A stretch of DNA of 64,000 nt from Georgenia satyanarayanai (lineage in GTDB: Bacteria > Actinomycetota > Actinomycetes > Actinomycetales > Actinomycetaceae): positions 1-64,000 of the forward strand of contig NZ_JAMBNZ010000007.1 of NCBI RefSeq assembly GCF_023715365.1, given 5' to 3'. This document shows positions 36,239 to 44,793 of the stretch, piece after piece; positions within the stretch are counted from its first letter, which is position 1, and each line of letters starts with the position of its first letter. The notes beneath the pieces were generated by a model. The model was not told where the DNA came from, searched no databases, and saw only the letters and a program-made list of their open reading frames with translations. A program made the position numbers and the translations under genes.

Positions 36239-37543
36239 CTACTGGGTGCCGAGGTTGGAGTCGGCGATCATGCCCTCGACCTGCTCGAGGAAGCCGTCAA
36301 CATCGGTGCTGCCCGTGAGGTACTCCTGGAGCATCTGCTTGCCACGCTCCTGGATGACGGGGAGGTCGCGGTACATCGGTGCGGGAACGGAGAGGCGGAC
36401 GAACTCGTACATGTCGTCCTTCCAGTCGGCCTCGATCTCGTCGAAGTAGGTGGTGAGGACGGGCAGCTTGCCCCACTCCTGACCCGCACCGACCTGGTGC
36501 TCGGACATCATCGCCTCCCGGATGAACTGAAGCGCCAGCTCCTGGTTCTCCGACTCGGTGGGAATGATGACGCCCGCACTGAACCCGAAGGACCCGTTCT
36601 CCAGCGAACCAGGCATCGCAATGACCTCGGCGTTCTCGACGCCGATGGTGGGGGCGGCCTCCGGCACGCGGGAGGCCGTCTCGAGCAGCATCGGCAGCCC
36701 GCCGGCGTTGAAGTTGCTCCGCCCCGCGTCCTTGTTGGCGAATGTGTCGACGGAGAACACGCCCTCCTCGACGCCACGGCGCCAGATTTCGAGGATCTCG
36801 CGCATCTCGGGGGTGTCGAAGGTCAGCGTGGATCCGTCGTCGGCGAAGATGTCACCGCGCGCCGCCTGCTCGACGGCGAGCATGGTCGGGACGGCGTTCG
36901 GCCCCCACTGAATCGTCATCCCGGGACCGCCCGTGTGCTCGGAGAGCGCCGCCGATATCTCGTACAGCTCCTCCCAGTCTGCCGGCACGGGAATGTTGCC
37001 GTCCGCGTCCAGGAGGTCCGCCTCCTCGAAGAAGGTGCGGTTGGCGCTGATGTTGTAAACCTCGAGGCCGAAAGGAATGGCGAACTGCACGCCGTCGAGC
37101 TCGGTGAACGACAGCGACTCCCCGACAAAGTTCTCCTTCGCGAGATCCCCCGTGAAGAAGTCCGTCGTGTTGAAGTCGATGATGAGCCCTCGAGTGAGGA
37201 ACTGGACCGCCGTGGAGGCCCCGTCGACGACGACGATGTCCTGGTTGGAGGTGCCCTGGCTCCACTGCAGCGCGAAGTTCGACAACGCCTGGTTGTCGGC
37301 GTACTCCACGAGGTTGACGGTCACGCCCGTCTCTTCCTCGAAGCTCTCTGCCATCTGATTGAGGTAGAGCTTGTCGCTCATCCACGCCTGAATAGCGATC
37401 GTCAACGTCTCGTCGCCACCGGCGCCGGACCCGGCGGTCGAGCCGTCCTCGCCTTCGTCGTACGGGGTGCCGCTGCAGGCCGCCAGGGCGAGCAGCATCG
37501 TTGCGCCCCCCAGCGCGGTAATCCTCCGACCGTTACGGGTCAT
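36239..37543 (-). CDS. ABC transporter sugar-binding lipoprotein
   Basis: A 434-residue extracellular solute-binding protein of family 1. ATG 37543 is chosen, with AAAGGGAAG just upstream; the much longer frame to 37906 overlaps the permease gene. The signal peptide ends in a lipobox (LLALAACSG, Cys at about residue 23). The mature part has the family pattern SFEEETGVTVNLVEY, FNTTDFF, FGLEVYNISANRTFFEEADL, PADWEELYEISAAL and NFNAGGLPMLLETAS. It should capture a sugar, probably an amino sugar or oligosaccharide given nagA and nagB nearby, and pass it to the two permeases. Confidence 0.9.
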   Translation of the reverse strand: MTRNGRRITALGGATMLLALAACSGTPYDEGEDGSTAGSGAGGDETLTIAIQAWMSDKLYLNQMAESFEEETGVTVNLVEYADNQALSNFALQWSQGTSNQDIVVVDGASTAVQFLTRGLIIDFNTTDFFTGDLAKENFVGESLSFTELDGVQFAIPFGLEVYNISANRTFFEEADLLDADGNIPVPADWEELYEISAALSEHTGGPGMTIQWGPNAVPTMLAVEQAARGDIFADDGSTLTFDTPEMREILEIWRRGVEEGVFSVDTFANKDAGRSNFNAGGLPMLLETASRVPEAAPTIGVENAEVIAMPGSLENGSFGFSAGVIIPTESENQELALQFIREAMMSEHQVGAGQEWGKLPVLTTYFDEIEADWKDDMYEFVRLSVPAPMYRDLPVIQERGKQMLQEYLTGSTDVDGFLEQVEGMIADSNLGTQ

Positions 37544-37623
37544 GGTCTTCCCTTTCCCAATCGAGAGAGTTCCGGACGCCACCAGGTGACGACGCCCGTT
37601 CGTGACAGGTCGCGCAGGCGCGG

Positions 37624-38472
37624 TCATCCCTTGACCGCCCCCTGGGCGACCCCCTGGACGATGTGCCGTTGGAAGATGGCGAAGATGATGATGGGCGGCA
37701 GGACGGCCAGCGTGATGACCGCCGCGAGCACGCCGTACTCCCAGACCTCGCCCTTGAGCAGCGTGAGACCGACCGTCAGCGGCATGGCGGGCGGGTCGAT
37801 CGCGAGGGTCTTTGCGAGCGTGTACTCGCCCCAGATGTTGTACGTCGTGATGACAGTGACGAGGATGAGGCCGTTCTTCGTCAGCGGGACCATGATCGAC
37901 CACCACCGCCGCAGGCGGGAGGCGCCGTCGATCTGCGCCGACTCCTCGATCTCATCCGGGATGTCGTCGAAGTTCGCCTTCATGATGAGGATCGCGAACG
38001 GCAGGCACACCGCGACGTTCGGGAGGATGAGCCCGAGGTTGGTGTTGAGCAGACCAGCCGCGTTCTCCATGAGGAACATCGGCACGAGAAGGATGGCGAG
38101 CGGCACGGTGAGCGTCGCGATGATGGCTGCCAGGAGCAGCCCGGAGCCCCGGAACTTCACCTTCGAGAAGCCGTAGCCAGCGAGCATGCTCAGCAGGATG
38201 ACGAGCGCCACGCCGCCAAGGGTGATGACCACGCTGTTGGTGAAGTACGCACCGAAGTGCCCCTCCGCGACCTCCTGGTAGTTCTCCAGGGTCCACTGCT
38301 GCGGGAGGATCGTCGGCGGCGTCACGAAGACCTCAGCCGCCGGTTTGAAAGAGTTGAGGACGATGTAGATGAGAGGCGCGAGGAAGAGGACGGAGATCGC
38401 AACGAGCGCGACGTTGACGAGCGAGCTCCGCCCGACGCTGTGCACGCTCCGGTCCTTGGTGGCGCTACGCAC
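37624..38472 (-). CDS. ABC sugar transporter permease (MalG-like)
   Basis: A 282-residue inner permease with six hydrophobic segments. It begins with an N-terminal helix near residues 20-42 (LVNVALVAISVLFLAPLIYI). The EAA loop is EEIEESAQIDGASRLRRWW near residue 185, where the ATPase subunit docks. It ends QRHIVQGVAQGAVKG, typical of MalG-type proteins. The gene start overlaps the preceding permease gene by eight bases. No ATPase gene is present in the cluster, so a shared MsiK-type ATPase encoded elsewhere is likely, as is common in actinomycetes. Confidence 0.92.
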   Translation of the reverse strand: MRSATKDRSVHSVGRSSLVNVALVAISVLFLAPLIYIVLNSFKPAAEVFVTPPTILPQQWTLENYQEVAEGHFGAYFTNSVVITLGGVALVILLSMLAGYGFSKVKFRGSGLLLAAIIATLTVPLAILLVPMFLMENAAGLLNTNLGLILPNVAVCLPFAILIMKANFDDIPDEIEESAQIDGASRLRRWWSIMVPLTKNGLILVTVITTYNIWGEYTLAKTLAIDPPAMPLTVGLTLLKGEVWEYGVLAAVITLAVLPPIIIFAIFQRHIVQGVAQGAVKG

Positions 38473-39427
38473 GCTTGCCCGCCTTCCGCATGGTCACGAA
38501 GTAGTTGAGGCCGATGAACGCGAGGATGATGACGCCGAGGATGTAGCCCATCGCCGACGCGTAACCCATCTCGTAAAAGCTGAACGCAGTGAGGTAGACC
38601 TGCTGGTAGAGCACGAGGGTGCTCGTACCTGGCCCACCGTCGGTGAGCACCATCGGCTCGACGAAGACCTTGAGCGCCTGGAGGATGGCCCAGGTCCCGG
38701 CGATGACGAAGGTGGGTCGCAGGTTCGGCATCACGATGTAGAGCGTCCTGCGCCATCCGCTAGCGCCGTCCATCTCCGCGGCCTCGAGCACCTCCTGGGG
38801 GATTGCCTGGAGCCCTGAGAGGAAAAGGATGGTCATGAAGCCGACCGTCGCCCACAGGGAGAGCCCGACGACGGCCGCCATGGCCGTGCCGCCGCTGCTG
38901 AGCCACGCCCGGGTGAGGCCTTCCAGCCCGAGGACGTTGCCGAGGACGTGGTTGAGCAGGCCGTAGTTGGGCTGCAGGATCCACACGAAAATGAGGCCCG
39001 CGAGAGAGAGCGGCACCACGATCGGCATGAAAATGGCCGAGCGGTAGAAGGAGCTCAGCCGCAGCTTGCGAAACAGGAGGAGCGCCAGACCGAATGATGC
39101 TCCGGTGACCAGCGTGAAGTAGAAGATCGCGTAGACGAGGGTGTTGCGCAGACTCGTGAGGAACTGCGCGTCCTGGAACGCGCTGGTGTAGTTGTCGAGT
39201 CCGACGAACCGAGGACTCTCGTCGTAGACAAAGTTGTACTCGGTGAAGCTGAGGTACCCCGAGTGCAGCAGCGGGTACAGCATGAACACAAAGATGAAGA
39301 GCGACGCCGGCAGAACGAAGAGCACTCCGGCAAGCGTCGAGCCGCGCCGCCGCCTTGCTCGCTGCGGAGCGAGGGGTGGTGGCTGCTCGACAACTCCCCG
39401 AACCGATGTCGCGACAGGTCCTGCCAT
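38465..39427 (-). CDS. ABC sugar transporter permease (MalF-like)
   Basis: A 320-residue permease partner. ATG 39427 with GAGGGG nine bases upstream is preferred over the longer frame to 39520. After a basic N-terminal tail the first helix is GVLFVLPASLFIFVFMLYPL at about residues 32-52, and six helices follow. The EAA loop reads QEVLEAAEMDGASGWRRTL near residue 215. It is the first gene of the transporter operon, divergent from nagA, with four TGCA-rich palindromic sites in the 300-bp gap between them. Confidence 0.92.
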   Translation of the reverse strand: MAGPVATSVRGVVEQPPPLAPQRARRRRGSTLAGVLFVLPASLFIFVFMLYPLLHSGYLSFTEYNFVYDESPRFVGLDNYTSAFQDAQFLTSLRNTLVYAIFYFTLVTGASFGLALLLFRKLRLSSFYRSAIFMPIVVPLSLAGLIFVWILQPNYGLLNHVLGNVLGLEGLTRAWLSSGGTAMAAVVGLSLWATVGFMTILFLSGLQAIPQEVLEAAEMDGASGWRRTLYIVMPNLRPTFVIAGTWAILQALKVFVEPMVLTDGGPGTSTLVLYQQVYLTAFSFYEMGYASAMGYILGVIILAFIGLNYFVTMRKAGKRA

Positions 39428-39460
39428 CGTCTCGTGCCCCTCTACCTCGCCGTAGGTGGG

Positions 39461-39478
39461 TTGCACCACAGAGTGCAA
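39461..39478. promoter_or_regulatory. Candidate operator, transporter side
   Basis: TTGCACCACAGAGTGCAA is an inverted repeat with two 6-bp arms (TTGCAC/GTGCAA) and a 6-base centre, 34 bases upstream of the permease start codon. The regulator is inferred to be the LacI protein. Confidence 0.45.
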
Positions 39479-39502
39479 CTTTGTGAAGGTGACTGTAGAG
39501 CA

Positions 39503-39516
39503 TGCAGCATGCTGCA
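39503..39516. promoter_or_regulatory. Candidate operator, perfect palindrome
   Basis: TGCAGCATGCTGCA is a 14-bp perfect palindrome in the divergent promoter region between the transporter and nagA operons. Confidence 0.45.
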
Positions 39517-39630
39517 GCAACCACCTCCCACTTTCCTATGTCTGGCGTGCCAGGGTCCACGTGCGGGGCCGCACCGAAATGCCGCAGCTCACCACTGCGA
39601 GGCAGCAGTGGCATCCGGAGCATTGGGCGA

Positions 39631-39663
39631 TTGCAACGCTTGCAGTTGATCGCAGCATGTTGC
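39631..39663. promoter_or_regulatory. Candidate operator pair, nagA side
   Basis: TTGCAACGCTTGCAG at 39631-39645 is followed by GCAGCATGTTGC at 39652-39663, an imperfect palindrome. They lie 65-97 bases upstream of the nagA start, where a repressor could block the promoter. Confidence 0.45.
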
Positions 39664-39727
39664 TACGTTGTGCAGCACGCCGGCTCAACACCGTGGTGGG
39701 TCGGGGATCTGCAACGAAGGAGACTCC

Positions 39728-40948
39728 GTGGGGCACACCGTGTCAGCGAGTGCGGCGAGTTCCGGGCGCACTGCCTACGCCGGACCCGAGATCGTCACCG
39801 GCCACGACGTCCTGTCCGACCATGCGGTCCTCGTGTCCGACGGACGTATCGAGGCGGTGCTGCCTCGGGCGCAGCTTCCAAGTGGCGTTCGGGTCACCGA
39901 TCTCGGGCCGGGCTACCTCACCGCGGGACTCATCGATGTCCACGTCCACGGCGCAGCTGGACGCGGGTACCACGAGGCGACACCGGAGGCTTTCGCCTCC
40001 ATCGGCACAGCATTGCTCGCGGCCGGTGTCACGACAGCTCTGCCGACACTCGCGAGCGCACCCGTGCCCGACCTCAGCACTGCGCTAGACGCGCTCGAGG
40101 CGTTCCGCGGAGCCTCGGCCATCGGCCCCTCCCTACCGGGTGCTCATCTGGAAGGCCCCTACTTCTCGCACGGGCAGCGCGGTGCACAAGACTCAACTGC
40201 GCTTCGTGTGCCCAGCGACGGCTCCGTGGAGATGCTGCTCGAGCGAGCCGACGCCATCACCATGATGAGCTTTGCGCCGGAGCTCGACGGTGCCGTTCAC
40301 CTGACCGAGCGGCTCGTCGCCGCCGGCATCGTCGCTGCCGCGGGGCACACCGACGGCACAGCGGACGACCTCGCGCGCTGCGAGGCCGTCGGACTCAGCC
40401 ATGTCATCCACGTCTTCTCCGGCCAGTCCACCACGCTACGACGGGGGCCGTGGAGAGTTCCGGGAATGCTCGAGGCGACGCTCGCGTCGGACACCCTCAC
40501 GGTCGAGATGATCGCTGACGGCAAGCACCTGCCACCCCTCCTCATGCGCCTCGCGCACCGCGGGGCCGGCGACCGGCTGTGTCTCGTCTCCGACGCCACA
40601 GCAGGAGCCGGGCTGCCTGAGGGCAGCCGGTACGAGATCGCGACCACGAGCTACGACGTCGTCGACGGCGTCGGCATGACGCTCGAGCGCGACTCTTTCG
40701 GCGGGAGCACCACTCTACTCGGGCACATGCTGCCGATCGCGCGGGACGCCCTCGGGCTCCCGCTGCCCGACCTCATCACCATGGTGACCTCCGTCCCCGC
40801 GCGCGCCGCCCGACTACCTGACGTCGGGCATCTCCTGCCCGGCTACCGGGCCGACCTCACTCTGTTCGACCACGACCTCGTGCCACGCGCCGTCGCCCTG
40901 CGGGGCACGTGGCACACCACCGCACCGACGGAAGGAACGATTCGATGA
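39728..40948 (+). CDS. nagA: N-acetylglucosamine-6-phosphate deacetylase family protein
   Basis: A 406-residue amidohydrolase expected to remove acetate from an N-acetylhexosamine 6-phosphate in the cytoplasm. GTG 39728 has AAGGAG five bases upstream. Metal and catalytic motifs are DVHVHGAAGRG near residue 63, HLEGPYFS near 140, AAGHTDGTADD near 207, and LVSDATAGAGLP with the catalytic Asp near 290. The usual HLFNAM motif reads HVFSGQ here, a departure that may alter the substrate pocket. The TGA overlaps the nagB start. GlcNAc-6-P is the default substrate; GalNAc-6-P is possible. Confidence 0.87.
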   Translation: MGHTVSASAASSGRTAYAGPEIVTGHDVLSDHAVLVSDGRIEAVLPRAQLPSGVRVTDLGPGYLTAGLIDVHVHGAAGRGYHEATPEAFASIGTALLAAGVTTALPTLASAPVPDLSTALDALEAFRGASAIGPSLPGAHLEGPYFSHGQRGAQDSTALRVPSDGSVEMLLERADAITMMSFAPELDGAVHLTERLVAAGIVAAAGHTDGTADDLARCEAVGLSHVIHVFSGQSTTLRRGPWRVPGMLEATLASDTLTVEMIADGKHLPPLLMRLAHRGAGDRLCLVSDATAGAGLPEGSRYEIATTSYDVVDGVGMTLERDSFGGSTTLLGHMLPIARDALGLPLPDLITMVTSVPARAARLPDVGHLLPGYRADLTLFDHDLVPRAVALRGTWHTTAPTEGTIR

Positions 40949-41742
40949 CCAGCACGCACTACGGAGATCTCGAGGTCACCGTCCTGCCCACCAACGAGGA
41001 GGCAGGTGCCGTCGCAGCGGAGGCCTTCGCCGTCGCCGTGAGAGAGGCGCTAGCTACGAGGGATGAGATCGCTGTCATCCTCGCGACCGGCAACTCCCAG
41101 CTCGCCTTCACCGAGGCGGCGACGGCCCGGGACGACATCGACTGGTCGCGTATCACCGTGCTGCACATGGACGAGTACCTCGGGATGTCGGCCGAGCACC
41201 CCGCAAGCTTCCGGCGGTGGATGCGGGAGAACCTCGCCGAGAAGGTCAACCTCAAGGCACTCGAGGGCGTCAAGGGCGACCACGAGCCTGTCGAGGAGGA
41301 GCTCGCTCGCTACACGCGGCTCATCGAGGAGCTGGAGCCGGCTGTCTGCGTCATGGGAATCGGGGAGAACGGCCACCTCGCGTTCAACGACCCGCCCGCT
41401 GACTTCGAGACACCCGATCTCATGCGCCTGGTGGCGATGGACGAGGTGTCCCGGCAGCAGCAGGTCGGCGAGGGGCACTTCTCCTCGTTGGCGGAGGCAC
41501 CGACCCACGCCCTCACGATGACCATCCCGGCGCTGCTCCGTCCGGCGACGGTGCTCGTCAACACGCCCGAAGCGCGGAAGGCGGCGATCGTCAAGGCAGC
41601 ACTCGAGGGCCCGATCACGCCGGCGGTGCCGGCCTCGATCCTGCGCCGCCAACCGCACGCCCGCTTGTTCCTCGATGCCGACTCTGCGGCTCTGCTCGAC
41701 CCCGCCACGGCCACCGCTGGATCACCGACGAGGTCGTCATGA
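40945..41742 (+). CDS. nagB: Glucosamine-6-phosphate deaminase family protein
   Basis: A 265-residue isomerase-deaminase that turns an aminohexose 6-phosphate into a ketohexose 6-phosphate plus ammonia. ATG 40945 overlaps the nagA stop (ATGA) and has AAGGAA upstream. Motifs are ATGNSQLAFTEA (phosphate-binding loop near residue 45), VLHMDEYLGMSAEHPASF (catalytic Asp near 72) and MGIGENGHLAFNDPP (Glu-His proton relay near 140). The C-terminal part, including TPEARKAAIVKAALEGPI, fits the family. A lactonase role is unlikely because of the DEYLG motif. Glucosamine versus galactosamine phosphate is not decided by sequence. Confidence 0.87.
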   Translation: MTSTHYGDLEVTVLPTNEEAGAVAAEAFAVAVREALATRDEIAVILATGNSQLAFTEAATARDDIDWSRITVLHMDEYLGMSAEHPASFRRWMRENLAEKVNLKALEGVKGDHEPVEEELARYTRLIEELEPAVCVMGIGENGHLAFNDPPADFETPDLMRLVAMDEVSRQQQVGEGHFSSLAEAPTHALTMTIPALLRPATVLVNTPEARKAAIVKAALEGPITPAVPASILRRQPHARLFLDADSAALLDPATATAGSPTRSS

Positions 41743-43166
41743 GGGCGCCGGTGAATCAGCTCGTCGCCTCCGTGGAGCGCGACTCCTACGGACGGCGCAC
41801 CCTCGCGGTGAGCACTCCCCACGCGCCGGACCTCGATCTGTTCGAGGGCGTGAGCGCTTCTGCGGGCAACGGGTACCAGCTCACCGGCCCCCTGTCGCCC
41901 ACCAACGCCGCGGCGCTGCGCTCCACGGTCGACAATCTCCGGCCACGGCCGCTAGGCGTCGGCCGCTCGATGGGAACCGGGGACCGGCTCGGCCTGGCGA
42001 CGCCCGGGCACGTGCGTGCGTTCCAGAGGCATGGACACGGCGTGACCCCTGTGTTCGCCCAGCAGTCCATCCGCGAGATGGACCGGCTCGGCCGGACGGC
42101 CCAGGAAGTCCTCGATGACGCGACCTTCGGATGCGTCGAGGCCGAGTGGAACGGCGCCGTGGGCGCCGACACCGACCACATCAAGACCACAGAGGGCATC
42201 GACCGCGGTCTCGATGCTGGGTTCACCACCTTCACTCTCGACCCCGGCGACCACGTCGTGGACCCGGACACCGCGCGAGGCGATATCTCCGCGCTCGTGC
42301 CCTGGGGAAGTCTCGAGGACGACCCAGCGGCACTCGTCCGGCGCTACAGCGGTACGAGCATCAGCGTCGCCGGGACGCCGCTCGTCATCACGGAGGACCA
42401 ACTGCTACGCGGCGCCGTCAAGTACGGCGCCGCCGTAGCGGATACCGTGCGTCTGAGCCGCCATCTTCGGGAGCGCGCCCGCCACGACGTGGAGATCGAG
42501 GTGGCCATCGACGAGACGGACCTCGTCACGTCCGTTGCCGAGCACTACTACGTCGCCGCCGAGCTGCAGCGTCTCGGGGTGGACTGGGTGAGCTTCGCCC
42601 CGCGGTACGCGGACGGTTTCGAGAAGGGGGTGGAGTACCTCGGCCGGGTGGACGACCTCGCGGTGAACCTCCGTGGCCACGCCGCAGTAGCCGAACAGCT
42701 GGGCGGCTACAAGATCTCGCTGCACTCCGGTTCGGACAAGTTCAGCATCTATGCCGCGGCGGTCGAGGCGACCGGCGGGCACATCCACCTCAAGACGTCC
42801 GGCACGAGCTACCTCAGCGCCCTCGAGGTCGTGGCGCTGCACGAACCGGACCTCTTGCGGGAGATGTACGCAGTGAGCCGCGAGTCATACCGTCGCTCCC
42901 GCGCCACCTACCAGGTGTCGGCGGACGTCGACAGCACGCCGGACCCGGGCGCCGTGAGCGACGGAGAGCTGCAGGACCTCGTGGCAACGTTCGACAGCCG
43001 TCAGATCCTGCACGTGGGCTACGGGGATGTCCTCACCGCCACGGATCGTGGTGGGAACCGCTACCTGGACGTAGCGCTTCGTGAGGTGCTCGCACGTCAC
43101 CACGAGCTGTACGCGGACATCTTGGCGGACCATCTGGGCCGCCACCTGGAGCCGTTCGCCGGCTGA
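41739..43166 (+). CDS. UxaE-like ketose epimerase (tagaturonate epimerase family)
   Basis: A 475-residue protein of the tagaturonate/fructuronate epimerase family. ATG 41739 overlaps the nagB stop, so the three genes form one coupled operon. Typical motifs are GTGDRLGLATPGHVRAF near residue 80, DTDHIKTTEGIDRGLDAGFT near 145, EIEVAIDETD near 248 and KISLHSGSDKFSIYAAA near 325, which hold the metal and substrate ligands expected in the family. The family epimerises ketose carbons. Placed after a deaminase, it may act on a ketohexose phosphate such as tagatose 6-phosphate. This substrate is a hypothesis; no uronate genes are nearby. Confidence 0.82.
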   Translation: MRAPVNQLVASVERDSYGRRTLAVSTPHAPDLDLFEGVSASAGNGYQLTGPLSPTNAAALRSTVDNLRPRPLGVGRSMGTGDRLGLATPGHVRAFQRHGHGVTPVFAQQSIREMDRLGRTAQEVLDDATFGCVEAEWNGAVGADTDHIKTTEGIDRGLDAGFTTFTLDPGDHVVDPDTARGDISALVPWGSLEDDPAALVRRYSGTSISVAGTPLVITEDQLLRGAVKYGAAVADTVRLSRHLRERARHDVEIEVAIDETDLVTSVAEHYYVAAELQRLGVDWVSFAPRYADGFEKGVEYLGRVDDLAVNLRGHAAVAEQLGGYKISLHSGSDKFSIYAAAVEATGGHIHLKTSGTSYLSALEVVALHEPDLLREMYAVSRESYRRSRATYQVSADVDSTPDPGAVSDGELQDLVATFDSRQILHVGYGDVLTATDRGGNRYLDVALREVLARHHELYADILADHLGRHLEPFAG

Positions 43167-43174
43167 GGGTCGGA

Positions 43175-43209
43175 TGGTGGTGCCGGTCCTTTTCGGAACG
43201 GCACCACCA
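43175..43209. terminator. Bidirectional intrinsic terminator
   Basis: An 11-bp stem (TGGTGGTGCCG with 43199-43209) closing a TTTTC loop. It lies between the convergent epimerase and TetR genes. Confidence 0.75.
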
Positions 43210-43277
43210 CCGTCGAGCGCGGCTCCCCCGTCGGGAAGGCAACGATGCCCGCTGGTGCGGCATGTGCCGCCGCCCAG

Positions 43278-43994
43278 TCAGTCCGCCTGACCGAGGAGCT
43301 GGCGCTGCAGCCCGGCGACGAGCATGTCGAGGCCCTTGTCCAGCTCGGCGACGCCGTCGTAGGTCGCGAGCTCGTTGGCGAGCTCGCGCACGTGAGGAAA
43401 CTCCTGCGGCGGGAGGCGGTGGAGGCCCAGACGGAGCAGGGCGTCACTCTCCTCCGGATCGGTGACCACCTCCTGCAGCTCGGTGAGGACGTGGCCGTAG
43501 AGGAGCCCGAAGAAGGTTCGGTAGACGTGTAGAGCGTCGGCCGGTGAGAAGCCGGCATTGATGAGCAGGCCGAGCAGCATCTCGAGCGGGCGCAGCGTGC
43601 CGCGCGGGCGCAGCCCGAGAGGCGTGGCCAGCGGACGCGTGACGAGCAGCGGCACCATGCGGGGGTGGGCGAGCGCGAGCTCCCGGAAGCCGTGAGCCAC
43701 GCGCCGCAGCTCGGTGACCCAGTCACCCGTGACGGGGGTACTGACCAGCTTGGCCAGGACGCTCTCCACGAGACTGTCGAGCAGCGCGTCCCGACTGTCG
43801 GCATAACGGTAGAGGGCCATCGGGGTGCAACCGAGCTCGCGCGCAAGCCCACGCATCGACAACGCCTCGATCCCGTCGGCGTCGACCATGTCGAGCGCCG
43901 TGGTGAGGACACGCTCGCGGCTCAACGGCTCACGCCGGCTACCACCGTTCCCCTTGGAGACTGCGTCGACCGTGGTCCGTTCGGACGTGGGCAC
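43278..43994 (-). CDS. TetR-family transcriptional regulator
   Basis: A 238-residue repressor-type protein. GTG 43994 is chosen because GGAAGGA lies just upstream; the longer frame to 44174 has no coding signs. The DNA-binding domain is at about residues 17-62 (LSRERVLTTALDMVDADGIEALSM with the helix-turn-helix LARELGCTPMALYRYADSRDAL). The C-terminal ligand domain resembles TetR_C of the tetracycline-repressor class. It is convergent to the nagA operon and divergent from the STAS gene at 44242. The target and ligand are unknown; it may regulate itself. Confidence 0.88.
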   Translation of the reverse strand: MPTSERTTVDAVSKGNGGSRREPLSRERVLTTALDMVDADGIEALSMRGLARELGCTPMALYRYADSRDALLDSLVESVLAKLVSTPVTGDWVTELRRVAHGFRELALAHPRMVPLLVTRPLATPLGLRPRGTLRPLEMLLGLLINAGFSPADALHVYRTFFGLLYGHVLTELQEVVTDPEESDALLRLGLHRLPPQEFPHVRELANELATYDGVAELDKGLDMLVAGLQRQLLGQAD

Positions 43995-44241
43995 TGAGTT
44001 CCTTCCGGTGCAGCGCGGCACCAGACCGAGAGGCGGCGCCGCGCTTGCGTAGATGTACACCGTAGACTTACTCTGTCGACTGACGCAACCGGCGAATCTC
44101 GATCCCGACCTATATCCGCACCATGCTCTGCGGTACGCTCGACCTCCGCGGCTCAGCCTGCGACCTTCTCCCACGTGCGGGTGCCCATATCCAGATCACC
44201 GACAAGACAGCGGCGCCTGTCTTGCCGGGAGAGAAGAGGCC

Positions 44242-44640
44242 ATGATGGCTGCTCACCCCCACACCCCCCTACCTGCAGCGGGCAGCGTCACGCTCATCGC
44301 GTCGCCGGACCGCGTTCGGCTCATCCTCAGCGGTGAGCTCGACATGCTCATGAAGACTGAGCTGCTCGACGCCGTCCACGAGGCCGTGCTGCACGACGTC
44401 CGGGTCGAGGTCGACGTCCGTGATGTGACGTTCATGGACTCCTCGGCGCTCGCCGCCCTGAGCCGCCTCATCCAGGCGTCCGGCGAGCGACCGACGTTCA
44501 TCAGCCCGCCCCCCGTGGTGCGCTTCCTCCTGGACGTCACCCGGATCGGTGAGCTCGTCGACATCGTGGGCGCGGACGGCGAGCCGCTCGAGCCGTCCAT
44601 GGCCGAGCCGAGCCCGAGCCCGAGCGCGCACAGCGACTGA
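44242..44640 (+). CDS. STAS-domain anti-sigma factor antagonist
   Basis: A 132-residue SpoIIAA/RsbV-like protein. Two adjacent ATGs (44242, 44245) follow AGAGG. The STAS fold covers about residues 15-110, with VRLILSGELDMLMKTELLDA and DVTFMDSSALAALSRLI, where the first Ser of DSSAL is the usual phosphorylation site. Such proteins bind anti-sigma kinases and free a stress sigma factor. No kinase or sigma gene is next to it, so partners must be elsewhere. A Pro/Ser/Glu-rich tail follows the domain. Confidence 0.88.
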   Translation: MMAAHPHTPLPAAGSVTLIASPDRVRLILSGELDMLMKTELLDAVHEAVLHDVRVEVDVRDVTFMDSSALAALSRLIQASGERPTFISPPPVVRFLLDVTRIGELVDIVGADGEPLEPSMAEPSPSPSAHSD

Positions 44641-44647
44641 CACCACC

Positions 44648-44663
44648 GGGGCCTTGTGGCCCC
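44648..44663. terminator. Short GC hairpin after the STAS gene
   Basis: GGGGCC-TTGT-GGCCCC, eight bases after the stop codon. The stem is only 6 bp, so the terminator call is tentative. Confidence 0.5.
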
Positions 44664-44793
44664 ACCACACCGGGCGAGCGGCAGCCATGCCGCTCGCTTT
44701 TGGCGATCACGGTCCTCCCCCGGCCGCCGTCGCACACGGGCCCGCCGCCGGGACCACCGCCCACGGCGCCCCTTCGGGAACGAGGCTGCTGCC

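Noticed and set aside
37544-37906. N-terminal extension of the sugar-binding protein
   Set aside because: The extension overlaps the permease gene; a lipoprotein signal with a ribosome binding site starts at 37543.
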